A stretch of 64,000 nucleotides of DNA, from assembly GCA_963576475.1 (NCBI GenBank), contig OY754967.1, positions 28,688,595-28,752,594 on the forward strand, given 5' to 3'. The position numbers and the translations under genes are program-made. The notes under the pieces are model-generated. The model was not told the origin of the DNA. It saw only the letters and a list, made by a program, of their open reading frames with translations, and did not search any database. Positions 1 to 10,421 of this stretch are shown here, piece by piece. Position 1 is the stretch's first letter; the number at the start of each line of letters is the position of its first letter. The DNA comes from Molanna angustata. Its lineage: Eukaryota; Arthropoda; Insecta; Trichoptera; Molannidae.

Positions 1-736
1 ATCAAGTCATCTAAATACAAGTAGTTTTCGAATGAAATACATGAAAATGTATTATAGTTGTACCATCAATCTCAAAAAATGTTTTTCATTAAATTCATAA
101 TTGATTTAAATTGAATGAAGAGTGCTATTCACACAACCATCCGTTCTGCCTAATTTTGTGGATTGTTCTTAATAGAACTCTGAAATGAACGTAGTAGTCA
201 TGACACATGAAAATTATACGCGAGATTTTAGAATCGACAATTATCTGAACTTCTATATCAAATTAAATACAAATTATGCATTATACGTAATACAAAAATG
301 ACAAGATCCTCTATCACCAATACAACAATTAATGTCCCCAAGTTGCAAACCACACACAGCAAATGACATTTCAAATACTATGCCATCAAACAACTCAATT
401 GTTTTCCAACTTCGATAAACTTATATCACGTAAGAAAAAGGAAAAAAAATATATAACATCAATATATTTACAACATAATAATACCAAATCAAACATACTT
501 AACTCATACAATTATTTCAATAACTAATTGCTGTATATTTTAATATAATAACTATATGCATTATGTACAATTAATGTCATATAACTGAACAAATGAACAC
601 TTTGGCACAGGACTTCCTAATGAGATGATCAGTGTACCATTACAATTACACACTTAATTCGCATACACATATAATTATGTATGTACACACAAAAACACAA
701 AATATTCAAATTATGAAATTTTATTGAAAAACTTAA
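1..736. other. AT-rich sequence, no gene seen
   Basis: AT-rich sequence with short A and T runs. I see no open frame of convincing composition, no tRNA-like box and no inverted or tandem repeat worth naming. Confidence 0.6.
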
Positions 737-815
737 TAATAATAAACACTTTCTTGCACCCTGCGCAAGTGGCGAATTTATCGCCATCTGGCAATATCTT
801 CCAACTAACCAGAAT
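737..815 (-). mobile_element. LINE 3-prime end fragment
   Basis: On the minus strand this reads as the end of a non-LTR retrotransposon: a GGTTAGTTGGAAGATATTGC start, a GGCGATAAATTCGCCACTTG core, then an A-rich tail (TTTATTATTATTAAG). Three other copies of the same end lie at 27723-27830 (plus strand), 46801-46905 and 63425-63490 (both minus). No coding part remains here. The lepidopteran LINE assignment is from memory of the family's look, not from a search. Confidence 0.5.
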
Positions 816-861
816 TTCCAGCCAGAAGAAGCAATATTAGTATGAGAAATTAATTTTAATA

Positions 862-938
862 AATTCCTCCTCTGCTGGTGATCGAATCCAGGACGCCCGC
901 ACCGAAACCAAACGGCTTATCAACTGTGCCACGGTAAA
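862..938 (-). mobile_element. degenerate tRNA-derived SINE head
   Basis: On the minus strand there is an A-box-like TGGCACAGTTGATA (918-931) and a B-box-like TGGATTCGATCACC (876-890), about 30 nt apart as in a tRNA promoter. The acceptor ends do not pair, so it is not a functional tRNA. It is most simply the 5-prime head of a tRNA-derived SINE lying just upstream of the LINE tail at 737-815. Confidence 0.5.
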
Positions 939-2459
939 TAAATAAATGTAGAATAAACACAAATAGCATAAGATAAGTCTGACGAACTCTAAAATCTTCC
1001 AGAACGTCATCTCAAGTGCCAAAGATATTTTTTTAAGGAAAAAAAATCCACTGAATTATTTTTTTTACCATAATTCGGAGGCTTAATGTATTATTCAAAC
1101 ATTTTCTTTTCCCTTGTTTTATAAAAAAAAATACTGCAGTATTGAGCATTTCTAAAGTTACCAAAATTAATTAAAGTCTCAAGAACAAAAGAAAACCTTT
1201 GATTTATTTTCATAAATTAATCAAAATGTTAACAGTTGAGCGGAAGTCGCTTTTTGAAATTGTTGATTAGTTTGGTAACTATACAATTGATGTATAAAAT
1301 AACTAGGGTTCGAGCATGCTTGTTTTGTATTATGTGTGAGTAACCTCCTTATAGGCAGCGAAGCTCTTCAGAAAACAATTTGATTAATGACTTAATAAAT
1401 TGCAAATTTTCCGCGAAAACTACACCGTGCATTAACGTTACAATGTCACATCACACAAAGAAGTATCAACTCTCCGCTCAGCTAGAAGGCGATGTTAGAA
1501 TTGCTCCTGCTTTTGAAATACTTTACAAAATTGACAAACTTTAGAAAATTTCAGTACAAGACTTGATTAAAATTTGAAGTTTCCACTAAAATTAACATAG
1601 AATTTAATATTTCATTCATATTACCTCGAAAAATATCGAGTTCAGAAGACATGACAATAAACGCTGACGTAATTACTGAAATACGGTAGGTAGGTACATA
1701 CCGTTTTTCGCATGACAACTTACATTATATTTGATCTAGTTTGTAATGTGTTTTATTTAATGTTAAATCAAGCTATTTATTTGAGTATTATATAATATAT
1801 AATGTTTCACTGTTATATATCTCCTGTGAATAATTATAATAATATGTACACTGCAAGCTCTAGAACAGGTTTACCTAGTTGGGCAGCAGTTATCTATTTT
1901 TAATGAAGATTATTTAAATGGTCTAATAAAAAAATATATACATATAAAACTTTGTTTCGGGAATTATATACTTCAATGTCTCGTGTATGTTTAAATAATA
2001 GCAAAAATTCATAATTTCAAAGAAATTCGTTATTTACATTAAATTTTTAAAATGAGTACCTATCTTTATTTACATTTTTGTCCTGTCACTATATGTAAGC
2101 AACTTTTTGTGATTTTTTTATTAATATCTAGGAAAAAACTTTAAAAAAAAATCATTTAAATATATACGGCGAAAATATATAAGCAAAGAAAAAATGAAAG
2201 ACCCAAATAACATTTATTGGATTAAAACTTGGACAAGTTAGGGATAACGACGTTAAAAAGTTGACCATAAATGTTAGTGTTTGTACCAAATACTATTTTG
2301 TGAAAAAACTTTATGGATGTCCCCAAAAATAAGTTTTTTTTTCGATTTGCGAAGTTTTTATTAGAGCCACTTACATTCAAACAAATATACATGCCCATGA
2401 CATGTTCCTACACATATAAATAATATAATGAAAGTTTTAGATGAATATATTCTTGTTTT
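939..2459. other. AT-rich sequence, no gene seen
   Basis: No supported gene or named repeat. A TAGGTAGGTAC motif lies near 1686. The rest is AT-rich with homopolymer runs and stop codons in all frames. Confidence 0.55.
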
Positions 2460-2812
2460 CGTTGGATCTACTAAGTATTATTGCTGTCGTCTCATCCGGG
2501 TATAATACATATTTGGTATGAACGCTGTCGGTCTGCTGTTTTGTATATACTCGTATTAATGTTTTGTACATATGTTTTATATCTATATGTTGTTTTCTTT
2601 ATAATTTTTGTACTTGTGTCTTGTACTTTAAAAAAATGGTATTATCTTATGTTATTAAGAAAATATTTTTTCTATATTTTAATTGATATATCCACAAACA
2701 GACTGTGCTTTGTGAGATTTTTGTGTGCACGTTTGCTTTGGTACGTATGATTGATATTATGTTTATGTATGTATGTGCCAAATCTTAAATAAATAAATCA
2801 AAGAAATAAATA
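2460..2812 (+). mobile_element. possible LINE 3-prime untranslated tail
   Basis: A T-rich stretch without coding capacity ends in a TAAATAAATAAATC run near 2786-2800, the kind of tail left by a non-LTR retrotransposon. An 89-residue hydrophobic open frame inside it has low-complexity composition and is not believed. The call rests only on the tail and composition. Confidence 0.25.
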
Positions 2813-2837
2813 TAACTATGTTAAGATTTTTTTTTTA

Positions 2838-3395
2838 ACAGATTTTTAATTATCTCAATAGAGACGAAGTTGGAATATTTATTGTAGGAGAACCGGGAAA
2901 TCAAGGCACCTACAGGGCTTACGACCTGTCATCGGCTGGTTTACGTGATCACTTTATGCGCTTGCGCAACGTTCACCAATTATGCCTTTTAATGAGATCC
3001 CTATCAATTCAATTTTGAAAGTTCTATATATTGTAATACTGAAATTCTTTTCGCTTGAAAATAAGGAATTTTTACTACAGCCATCTATGGGTGAAATTAT
3101 GAACAACAATCTTATTATTTTTATTTATTTTATTGGAACGCCATCTATTGAGAGAATTGGTTTTTTGTAAATAATGAAAGCTACAATTCTTATATCTGAG
3201 GTGACAATGCATTTTTCGCATAGAAGTCACCCCTGAATTGCGCCAGACTTATAAGGTCATTTTTGTCTTATTTACCTACTTTTACCAATGTGTAAGTAAT
3301 CGAATATTTTTATTATTGCATATGCGCAAACATTGGATTTTTCAGGGAAAAAAATCCAATGTTTGCGCATATGCAATAATAAAAATATTCGATTA
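2838..3395 (+). repeat. dispersed repeat R, copy 1
   Basis: First of six related segments in the window. Landmarks in order: CTCAATAGAGACGAAGTTGG, CGACCTGTCATCGGCTGGTT, ATGCGCTTGCGCAACG, CACCAATTATGCC, GCCATCTATTGAGAG, GTGACAATGCA, CACCCCTGAATTGCGCCAGA, then a terminal block GCATATGCGCAAACATTGG. Copies 2 (5453-5925) and 3 (20505-20800) share these in the same order. Copies 4, 5 and 6 are minus-strand fragments. No protein is encoded, so it is a non-autonomous element of unknown class. Its ends are not fixed because this copy ends in a foldback (3297-3395). Confidence 0.7.
3297..3395. repeat. 46-bp perfect inverted duplication
   Basis: The arms 3297-3342 and 3350-3395 are exact reverse complements over 46 bp with a 7-nt spacer. 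The left arm is the normal terminal block of repeat R, which continues from copy 1. The right arm is the same block turned back. Such a structure can extrude as a hairpin. It most likely arose by template switching at the end of the repeat. Confidence 0.9.
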
Positions 3396-3564
3396 TGTTT
3401 AGATTATTTCTTCATTTTAAAAATGACGTCTACCGTTTGATTTATTTTCTTTATTGCTTTTCAGTAAACTGACTGATGATAATTTCAGACATGCAATAAC
3501 AAATTTCCAGTTTTACATTTATTTTTTTATTTTTAACAAAATCTTATAAATCCTAACGTAGTTG

Positions 3565-3650
3565 ACAAAATCGGCCAAGGCATGATCGAACCCGCGTCCA
3601 ATAGATAACTATTCCATCACGCTGGCTACTCTGCCATCGAACTATCTGCC
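3565..3650 (-). mobile_element. degenerate tRNA-derived SINE head
   Basis: On the minus strand an A-box-like TGGCAGAGTAG (3626-3636) precedes a B-box-like CGCGGGTTCGATCATG (3581-3596). The tRNA cloverleaf cannot be closed, so this is a tRNA-derived SINE remnant and not a tRNA. Its tail family cannot be identified. Confidence 0.5.
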
Positions 3651-3896
3651 ATCGATGATACACAAAATCCAGATTGAAATAACAGAGAGAAACTGAGGCC
3701 TTTTGCAATAAAACCCAGGAGATAAGGCCCAAAATACAGATTCTGTTATTTCATTTTTAAAATAAAATAATTCGATTAACATTATTTATCAAATTGTGAA
3801 TACAGTTGTTGGTGATTTAAACTAATATGCATTTACATCACCAATAATTGACAATTAATTGTGATGTAGGTAACTGGATGTATGATAAAAGTAGAG

Positions 3897-4595
3897 AACT
3901 AATGCCTAGAACAAGTTGAGGAATATTTACACTTTGGGGGTATGTTTCAACGGAAAGAAAGACCTGATAAAGATATTGAAAGAAGAGTTATGGCAGGTAA
4001 TAGAATAAACGGAGCACTCAGACCAGTTATGTCCGATCCAACCAAAATACAGTTGCATTATGTACTGCAAAGGAATCCAAAATTGCAGTACATAATGCAA
4101 TTGTAGTTCCTACTCCGACGTATTCCAGTGAAACATAGACCTAGCAAAAGTCACATGAAAGTAGAATAAATGCTGTAGAAACGAGATCACTAAGAAGAGT
4201 ATGTAATAGAATGATATATGATAGAATACAAAATGAGGACATAAGGAGAGAATGCAAGATAAAGAAGGATATAATAAGTAAAACGAATGTGAATGCCTTG
4301 AGGTGGTTTAGATATATTGATAGAATGAACGATGAACGACAAAAAAATATAAATAGGTGTAAGAGATGGAGTGAATAGCAAGGTTCGTCCCAGAAAGGGA
4401 CGGCATAACCATGTGAATGATATTTAGAAAGAAGGAAACCTAAGAAGCTTGAACAACCGACGAGTATGTATGAAAAGATGTATGGATGTAAAGGAAGGAA
4501 GGAATGTTTACAAATATAGAGTAGTATGGCGCTCAGTTCTCTCTGCTTATCCCGTAAAGGACATGGCGTGATGGTATGTATGTATGTATGATGTA
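3897..4595 (+). pseudogene. RTE-a retrotransposon C-terminal fragment, copy 1
   Basis: The 3-prime end of a non-LTR retrotransposon of the RTE group, here called RTE-a. Readable pieces are a post-catalytic reverse transcriptase segment (MFQR, DKDIERRVMAGNRINGALRP), then MRSLRR-like and DRIQNEDIRRECKIKKD, RWF-YIDRMNDER, and a C-terminus ending VLSAYP-KDMA followed by a stop. A very short 3-prime region ends in GTATGTATGTATG, typical of RTE tails. Frames are broken by stops and indels, and the endonuclease and catalytic reverse transcriptase domains are absent (5-prime truncation). The 18-bp inverted duplication at 4053-4100 lies inside it. Better versions of the same protein end lie at 35228-35745 and 37255-37945. 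Confidence 0.75.
4053..4100. repeat. 18-bp perfect inverted duplication
   Basis: The arms 4053-4070 (TTGCATTATGTACTGCAA) and 4083-4100 are exact reverse complements with a 12-nt spacer. The corresponding part of RTE-a copy 5 (near 37405-37450) has no such palindrome, so it arose in this copy. Confidence 0.85.
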
Positions 4596-4954
4596 AACAT
4601 AGGAATGTTATTGTAAATTACATTTTGCTGTTGTATCCAATAAAATAAATAAAATAACTGATTATTTGTAATTTTATAAAGTAGGTAGGTACCTATGTAC
4701 TAATCAACAAATAAACAAAATATGACAAAACAAATATATAGGGTAACAAAGAGCGAAATAAGAGGTAGGTAAGATAAATATCAGTTGCACAATCATGAAT
4801 GGAATTTTAAATGAGAAACGTATGAGGTCACGCCTGTAATACGAAACACAGTAGAAAATAAACCGAAAAAGGAAGATTCGGCGAGATAAGAGTTTAGCAA
4901 TATTTTCTCTCGGCTTAATCCAAAAGAGTAACAAGACGGTGAAATGGGCGTATT

Positions 4955-5452
4955 ATGTTAAAGTATTTATTTATTTATTTCTTTATTTATTTAAAGGACA
5001 ACACACAGCATATAATAAATTATATAACATAAAGATGATTTGATTAATAATAAAGCCAATTACAGGTTGCCGCTGAAGTTATTGTAGTATATTAAGATAC
5101 ATTAGGAATGGTAACAAATTATGGTGAGATATTGTGTGAATGGTGTGTGAAATTGCACATATAAATGTGTCAGTATATTAGGTGTTAAATTTGATTAAGA
5201 GGATGAAATTTTAAGTTTGATATATTTGTTAAAATGTGGGGGCGCTAAGTAAGAATATGTCAATCTCTTGGAAATGCCTTTTATATGTATTACAGATTCT
5301 GTACATACATTATTGCATGTTGCGCATAGTTGGTGTGTTGAGTGGTAAGTATGTAGATTTGTTACTGTAAATATACATAATCTAGGTATAAAAAATGAAT
5401 TAATCAAATCCGAATAAGTATGACCCAAGATAAACATTAAATTTTCTGACAA
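4955..5452 (-). pseudogene. possible LINE C-terminal remnant with (TTTA)n tail
   Basis: On the minus strand an 85-residue open frame (5452 down to 5195) has mixed, protein-like composition, with NLHTYHSTHQLCATCNN and a following hydrophobic/basic stretch. This resembles the N-LRTY-TR motif near the C-terminus of CR1/Jockey-group reverse transcriptases. About 200 nt of non-coding sequence follows and ends in AAATAAATAAATA at 4957-4990, which fits a LINE 3-prime tail. The match is weak and no catalytic motif is present, so this could be another degraded coding sequence. Confidence 0.35.
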
Positions 5453-5925
5453 TTTAACATCTCAATATGAAGTTGGAATATTATAGGAGAACCAGAAACT
5501 CCAACAGGGCTTACGACCTGTCATCGGCTGGTTTACGCAATCACTTTATGCGCTTGCGCAATGATAACCAATAAATTATGCCTTCTTATTGAGTTACCTT
5601 ATCAATGTTTTGAAAGTTCTATATATTTTAGTAATGAGAAACTGATCGTTTTAAAATAAGCTATTTATACCATCGTCATCTGTGAAGTAACAAAGTACCT
5701 AACCTTTTTGTAACGCCATCTATTGAGAAATTGGTTTTTTGTAAACAATGAAAGCTACAGTCTTTATAAATGAGGTGACAGTGTTCTTGCACAGATGTCA
5801 CCCCTAAACTGCGCCAGAAATATTTTTTCATTTTTTCCTTGTTTACCTTCTTGTACCAATGTATATGTAAATCGAATGTTTTCAAAGATGCGTATATGCA
5901 ATTTTAAAAATATTGGGTTTAACAT
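5453..5925 (+). repeat. dispersed repeat R, copy 2
   Basis: Same landmarks and order as copy 1: GAAGTTGGAATAT, CGACCTGTCATCGGCTGGTT, ATGCGCTTGCGCAATG, GCCATCTATTGAGAA, GAGGTGACAGTG, CACCCCTAAACTGCGCCAGA and a decayed GCGTATATGCAAT end block. Unlike copy 1, it has no foldback at its end. Two short minus-strand open frames overlapping this area are fortuitous. Confidence 0.7.
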
Positions 5926-5952
5926 TAAACTTGGATAAAAATAATATTTGAT

Positions 5953-6215
5953 AAAAATGGTATGAAATAATTGCGGACAGGAATGAAATGAGAGGTCGAG
6001 GACGCCCAAGGAAGGGATGGCACGTCCATGTGAACGGTACCTATTTTGAAAGACGGAAATGTTAGAAGCGTGAACAAAAGACGAACATGTATAATTGTAT
6101 AATACAATGTATGAATATCGACGAGGCGATGAATGTGTGTCAAGATAGAAATAAGTGGCGTTCGGTTCTCTCTGCCTACCCCGTGAGGGACGTGGCGTGA
6201 TGGTATGTATGTATA
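5953..6215 (+). pseudogene. RTE-a retrotransposon 3-prime fragment, copy 2
   Basis: Only the last part of the RTE-a protein is present: an R-RGRGRPRKGWH-like segment, the S-NKRRTC region, DEAMNVCQDRN and WRSVLSAYPVRDVA before a stop. GATGGTATGTATGTAT follows. Small indels break the frame. It sits just downstream of R copy 2 and just upstream of another RTE-a fragment. Confidence 0.7.
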
Positions 6216-6256
6216 AAAATAGTATTTAATTTCATGATCATCATATTTAATAAGAT

Positions 6257-6420
6257 GTCGGGGTCGTCCGAAAAAAGGATGGCAATTGAACGAAATTCTA
6301 AATGAGGGTAATGTAAGAAGCCTGAATAACAGAGACGTTGGATGCGCGTCAAGATAATAAAATGGCGTTCGGTTCTCTCTACCTATCCCGTGAGGGAAAT
6401 GGCGTGATGTTTTGTAAGCA
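6257..6420 (+). pseudogene. RTE-a 3-prime fragment, copy 3, internally deleted
   Basis: GRPKKGWQLNEILNEGN-like and then WRSVLSTYPVREMA can be read around an internal loss that removes the middle of the C-terminal domain seen in copy 2. The tail is GTGATGTTTTGTAAG, a decayed form of the family's usual end. Confidence 0.6.
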
Positions 6421-7088
6421 TACAGTGGCGTAGCTAAAAATAATTTTGCTGGATTGAATATAATTTTTAATATTCACATTAACTATAAATTAATAAAAAA
6501 TCACCTCAGAGAATTTTAAATGTTTTTCTTGTTTAAATTGATTTAATTACCATTCATTGTGCATGTAGTGCATTTTTAGGTAAGACGAGACTTATATGTG
6601 TGGATACACGCATGTGTCCTGTTTCATTTTATAAGGTAATACACACTCGCACATCTGTCGCGGGTTACACCACATTGTGTGGGAAATGCCGTGATGGTTT
6701 TGGTGGAAATAAATTCATTCATTTGTCAATTTTCCAAGCTATTGATGAATGATATTTAATATCAATATATTTGCAAAACACCCGGTTAGTTCTTTATGGT
6801 CTATGTTAGAAAATTTCTATCAGTTCTGTTTTGATTTTCCATATTACAGAATTATTTTTCAAATCCTTACAATAATGGTTAGATAACAACATATTATATG
6901 ACAAAATATTAAATATATATGTTAGGATCCAACTAAGGCGAAGCTTTTGTGTGGGAAACATAATCAAAAAGATTAAAAAATTATATACATTTTTCGTATG
7001 TATTATTATTATTATATTTAATTAAAAGTAGTTAAATCCTGTATATGCGAAGTGAAAAATGTAACATAAGCGAAATAACATAATATCC
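6421..7088. other. no gene; possible LINE tail
   Basis: AT-rich. Around 6657-6715 the sequence GTGTGGGAAATGCCGTGATG followed by GGAAATAAATTCATTCATT resembles a retroelement 3-prime end, but nothing else supports it. Confidence 0.4.
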
Positions 7089-7796
7089 AAACTGGCTGGT
7101 ACAACATGGGGTAGCAGTGCTAAAACATTGAGGACACCAGTAATGGCCCTGGTCTACAGCACGGCAGAATATTGTTCCCCTGTGTGGGCGAGGAGCTCGC
7201 ACTGTGGACGTCTAGATGCCGAGCTGAACCAATCAATGAGAACCATAACGGGTACGGTAAAATCCACCCCGGTACCGTGGCTTCACGTACTACAGAATAT
7301 CGCCTCACCCCCCATCAGGAGAAATCAGGCTACTGTAAAGGAAATCAAAAAGACAAAAAACAATCCAGCACTCCCAGTACACACTTATATCACACATCCA
7401 CCAAGAGTGAGACTCAAGTCCCGAAGACCAATTTGGGGAGTGGAGGAGGATAGCTACAACACTGAGAATGAGTGGAGGGCTCTATGGACGGATTCAGAAG
7501 TGAACAACAATAATCTGGTCCGGGACCCCACCATCCGTGTCCCTGGTTTCGACCTCCCTCGCAGATCCTGGGTGCAGCTCAACAGAATAATAACAGGCAT
7601 GGGGTGTTGCAACCATCTTTTATGGAAATGGGGAAAGAGAGAATCGCCGGGGTGTGACTGTGGCGCAGAACTCCAAACGATTCGCCACATTGTTGAAGAG
7701 TGCCCGCTGCACAAGTATCCGGGAGAGCTGGGGGACATCCACGGGGCAAAGCAAGAAGCGTTGGACTGGCTGCGGGGTTTGAATTTAAGGCTCTAA
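7089..7796 (+). pseudogene. Jockey/CR1-group LINE ORF2 C-terminus
   Basis: An uninterrupted frame of about 235 codons that begins mid-protein at KLAGTTWGSSAKTLRTP and ends at a natural stop (LRGLNLRL). It carries the conserved post-catalytic region of non-LTR reverse transcriptases (ALVYSTAEYCSPVWARSSH, then MRTITGTVKSTPVPWL and SPPIRR). Near the end there is a C-terminal zinc-knuckle-like CDCGAELQTIRHIVEEC (C-x-C, H, C). The YADD-type catalytic core and the endonuclease are missing, so it is 5-prime truncated. The frame is clean, which suggests a fairly recent insertion. I expect the Jockey/CR1 superfamily, perhaps the Daphne clade. A second, older member lies at 41945-42440. Confidence 0.75.
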
Positions 7797-8059
7797 CGAG
7801 CTCCATAGACGCAGCCTTTTCTGGTCGAAGAAGAGCCTAGCCATTCTAAAATGTAAAAAAATGTGAAAAATGTTATGGCAATGAAGATGATAACTTAAGA
7901 TTTCAATAGAAATATTTTGTAATTGCAGACTTACAACGAAATGTCTCACAATATCCACACAGCCTCTGAGATTTAAATTGGTTATAGACGACAAGCCAAT
8001 TGCACAGGTCAGAACATTTAAATACATACCTAGTTGTGGAGATATCTAGTTGCAATGAT
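7797..8059. other. LINE 3-prime flank, nothing further
   Basis: This follows the stop of the LINE frame. It may hold its 3-prime untranslated region (GTCGAAGAAGAGCCTAG, then TGTAAAAAAATGTGAAAAATG), but no clear poly-A or target duplication is seen. Confidence 0.4.
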
Positions 8060-8560
8060 CTCTATAAAGAAGTTGAAGAACAGACTAATAAAGCTGCAGT
8101 TATCTCCATGATGCATGAGGGACACTGTCTGGGCCAATAAACAAATGCTAGTAGAGTGTAAGGTCCGAACATATAAATAATGCATCAGACCCATAATGAC
8201 CTATGGAGTTGAAGCAAGGGCAGACAGAGTGAGAACAAAACAGCTACTCAGAACTACAGAGATGAAAACGCTAAGGCCAATTTTAGGCAGAACCTTCAGA
8301 GACAGAATTCACAATGAGGAGATCCGCAGAACCTGCAATGTGGGGATTTTGTAAGGTGGAGCAGGCAAAGAAGACAATACTGGAGAAATAATGTAGAGAG
8401 GATGAACCCAGAAAGGCTGCCAAAGATTGTTATGTGCGAGATACCAGAAGGACGCCGACCACAGAGAAGATCACCATAAGCTGGACATCCTCGTCCCAGG
8501 ACTTGTAGAAACAGATCATAGATCTACCAAAAGAGGAAAAAAAAGAAGAAGCAGCCTATA
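8060..8560 (+). pseudogene. RTE-group retrotransposon C-terminal remnant (RTE-b)
   Basis: Readable across stops and indels: KQMLVECKVRT, CIRPIMTYGVEARAD, KTLRPILGRTFRDRIHNEEI, RRTCNVGD, RRQYWRNNVERMNPERLPK, then GRRPQRRS-ISWTSS. This is the RTE-type end of the reverse transcriptase plus C-terminal domain (the RDRI-NEEIR and -GRRP-RR motifs). It differs from RTE-a and RTE-c. It ends in a purine-rich GAGGAAAAAAAAGAAGAAGC stretch. Both 5-prime domains are missing. Confidence 0.6.
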
Positions 8561-9239
8561 GAGTATTGAATTTAATCACATTTTATATTTTCATATCTCA
8601 AATGAATCACTAAAATGAAGAGTGAAAATATTTATACTGTGAAATGATCAGCTCCAGTGTATTATATTATTTGTAAACATCCTGGCAAATCTCGTTGCGC
8701 GAAAAAAAAAAACATATAAACTCGGAAGGGATAAAGTCAACAAAAGATATCCAAGTAAACATTCTGATCTGTGATCCTAACACTTAAGGCATTGTGTACA
8801 TACCTATACATATATACGCGTCTAAATTGAGGAAATATGAAAACGTATATGTACCTACGCAAGATGGAAGAATGCAACATAATCTGATGAATATTTTCAC
8901 GATAATAACATCAACGTTAGTAAGTATATTTCCTCTTTAAAAAAGAATGTCGTTTAGTCTTGAGGTAGCTGTTAAGAGTGTGCGATGAGTTGAGTGAGTA
9001 TGAAGCTGTGTGTGGGTGATTTGGGCTCAGATGCGAGGTTTTCTAAATAAAAACCTCATAACTTGTGCAGAATCATTCGGAAGATTCACCCCCGCATGTG
9101 TGTAAACAGAATTTCTTCAAATTCGAAGACGGACATGGTAACATTAATAGACACCAAAACAAATATGTTTATTTTGTAGACTAATTTATTGACAACTCTG
9201 CTAATCTTTAAGATTATTTATCCACACTTGTCCAGTTAG
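8561..9239. other. no gene seen; short hairpin
   Basis: No coding signal. A short hairpin, GAGGTTTT (9035-9042) against AAAACCTC (9050-9057) with a 7-nt loop, is the only structure noted. Its role is unknown. Confidence 0.5.
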
Positions 9240-9472
9240 ATTTTTTTTTCTAGTTCCACCACCAGCCACTCTGCATATGGGGACTGTAAACGGCCCCTTC
9301 ACAGAACGCTAAGTGAGCGACAGTAAAAAAAATACATAGCACGAAAAGTAGCTCATGGAGCCTTCTAGATCAGCAATCTCGGCACCATAGTGGAAAAAGA
9401 ACAACTTCCATTCGACGGATGTGAATGGAAGATTCACACTCGTGGACTGTCATTGACTTCAGATCTTTTTAA

Positions 9473-9742
9473 ATGAGAAGCATCAGAGGTATGACCAAGA
9501 TCTCTGCTAATGGGAATCTAACAATAGTTCCCACAGGATATGTTCCGAGGTTTGGTCCGGGTATTAACAGAACTGACATTTTTTCTTTTGTTAAATACGG
9601 AAAAATAAAAAAGAAAAATTCAGATGAATATGATAAAAAAAACAAGTTACAGAAAAGTTTCGAAGATTCGCTCAATTTTGCAAACATTCATGGTTCCAAT
9701 CCTAGGATAGTTTTGCACCAAACACTCCACCTTTCTACATAA
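9473..9742 (+). CDS. unrecognised 89-residue open frame
   Basis: The frame opens with an ATG that directly follows an in-frame TAA and runs 89 codons. The product starts MRSIRGMTKISANGNLTIVP and has GYVPRFGPGINRTD in the middle, a basic KIKKK segment and a polar C-terminal third. There is no signal peptide, membrane segment or known motif. The opposite strand over the same bases is also open for 72 codons (9687 to 9469), with a protein-like LLIPGPNLGTYPVGTIVRFP, so strand choice is uncertain. The 230 bases before it are less AT-rich than the surroundings. It could be an exon, a transposon remnant or chance. Confidence 0.25.
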   Translation: MRSIRGMTKISANGNLTIVPTGYVPRFGPGINRTDIFSFVKYGKIKKKNSDEYDKKNKLQKSFEDSLNFANIHGSNPRIVLHQTLHLST

Positions 9743-10179
9743 TATGTATTATCTCTGTTGTCTGCCAGCCTCTTCATCTCTGGTAGCTGCTACAGCGCAC
9801 ATCACTGATCATCTGGTCCATAATATAACTATCTCTAGGGAGACTTCTATAGTTTTTGCCCTCCGTCATTACTTTGACAATAGTAACAAGCATTCCCGGA
9901 TGCCTGATGTAATGGCCTATCAATTTGGATTGTTGTTATGTAACCCTCATTAAGAGTTGTCTCGTTTCTCCGACTGTACTCAGTACCACGTCGTCGTTTT
10001 AGAGTTTTAAAAACTGTCTTCAAACGGAGAAATGTGAAAAGTACTAAAAAAAACGGAATTATATAGACCCATCTGAGAACCGAACGTTTTAGTTCAATGA
10101 CATAGTTGAGTGAGTCTATTAAAATAAGAGACAATACTTGCATGTAGGTAGGTACTCATATTGTAAAAATAGTTGATGG
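9743..10179. other. no gene supported
   Basis: Open frames on both strands (69 and 98 residues) overlap each other and show no motif. I treat them as chance. Confidence 0.4.
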
Positions 10180-10196
10180 AATTAATGCATATATTA

Positions 10197-10404
10197 GATG
10201 GGTCGGTGGCAGAGCGGTTAGCGCGCTGGGTTAGTAATCCAGTGGTCGCGAGTTCGAATCCTGCCTCGACCGATTTCGTTCACCTATAGCACAAGAATTT
10301 ATTTGCTTATTTTAGGGAACGTAGGAAGATGTATATGTACTTGTTTAACAAGGACATATTCATTTAAAAAAAAAAATAAAAAAAAAAAAAATAAATAAAA
10401 AAAA
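10197..10404 (+). mobile_element. full-length tRNA-derived SINE-T with target duplication
   Basis: The head has a good A box (GGTGGCAGAGCGGTTAGC) and B box (CGAGTTCGAATCCTG). The anticodon arm has a loop TTAGTAA, which would read anticodon AGT (threonine-type). The acceptor stem is imperfect and there is no tRNA end. Instead a SINE body follows (TTTCGTTCACCTATAGCACA, then TTAGGGAACG) and a long A-rich tail (10365-10404). A 17-bp direct repeat AATTAATGCATATATTA flanks it at 10180-10196 and 10405-10421. The head, tail and duplication together show retrotransposition by LINE machinery. Five more copies are listed at 12505, 25763, 36866, 52029 and 58488. Confidence 0.9.
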
Positions 10405-10421
10405 AATTAATGCATATATTA

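Noticed and set aside
10197..10270. Intact tRNA-Thr(AGT) gene
   Set aside because: The acceptor stem does not close, there is no terminator, and it continues into a SINE body with an A-rich tail and a flanking duplication.
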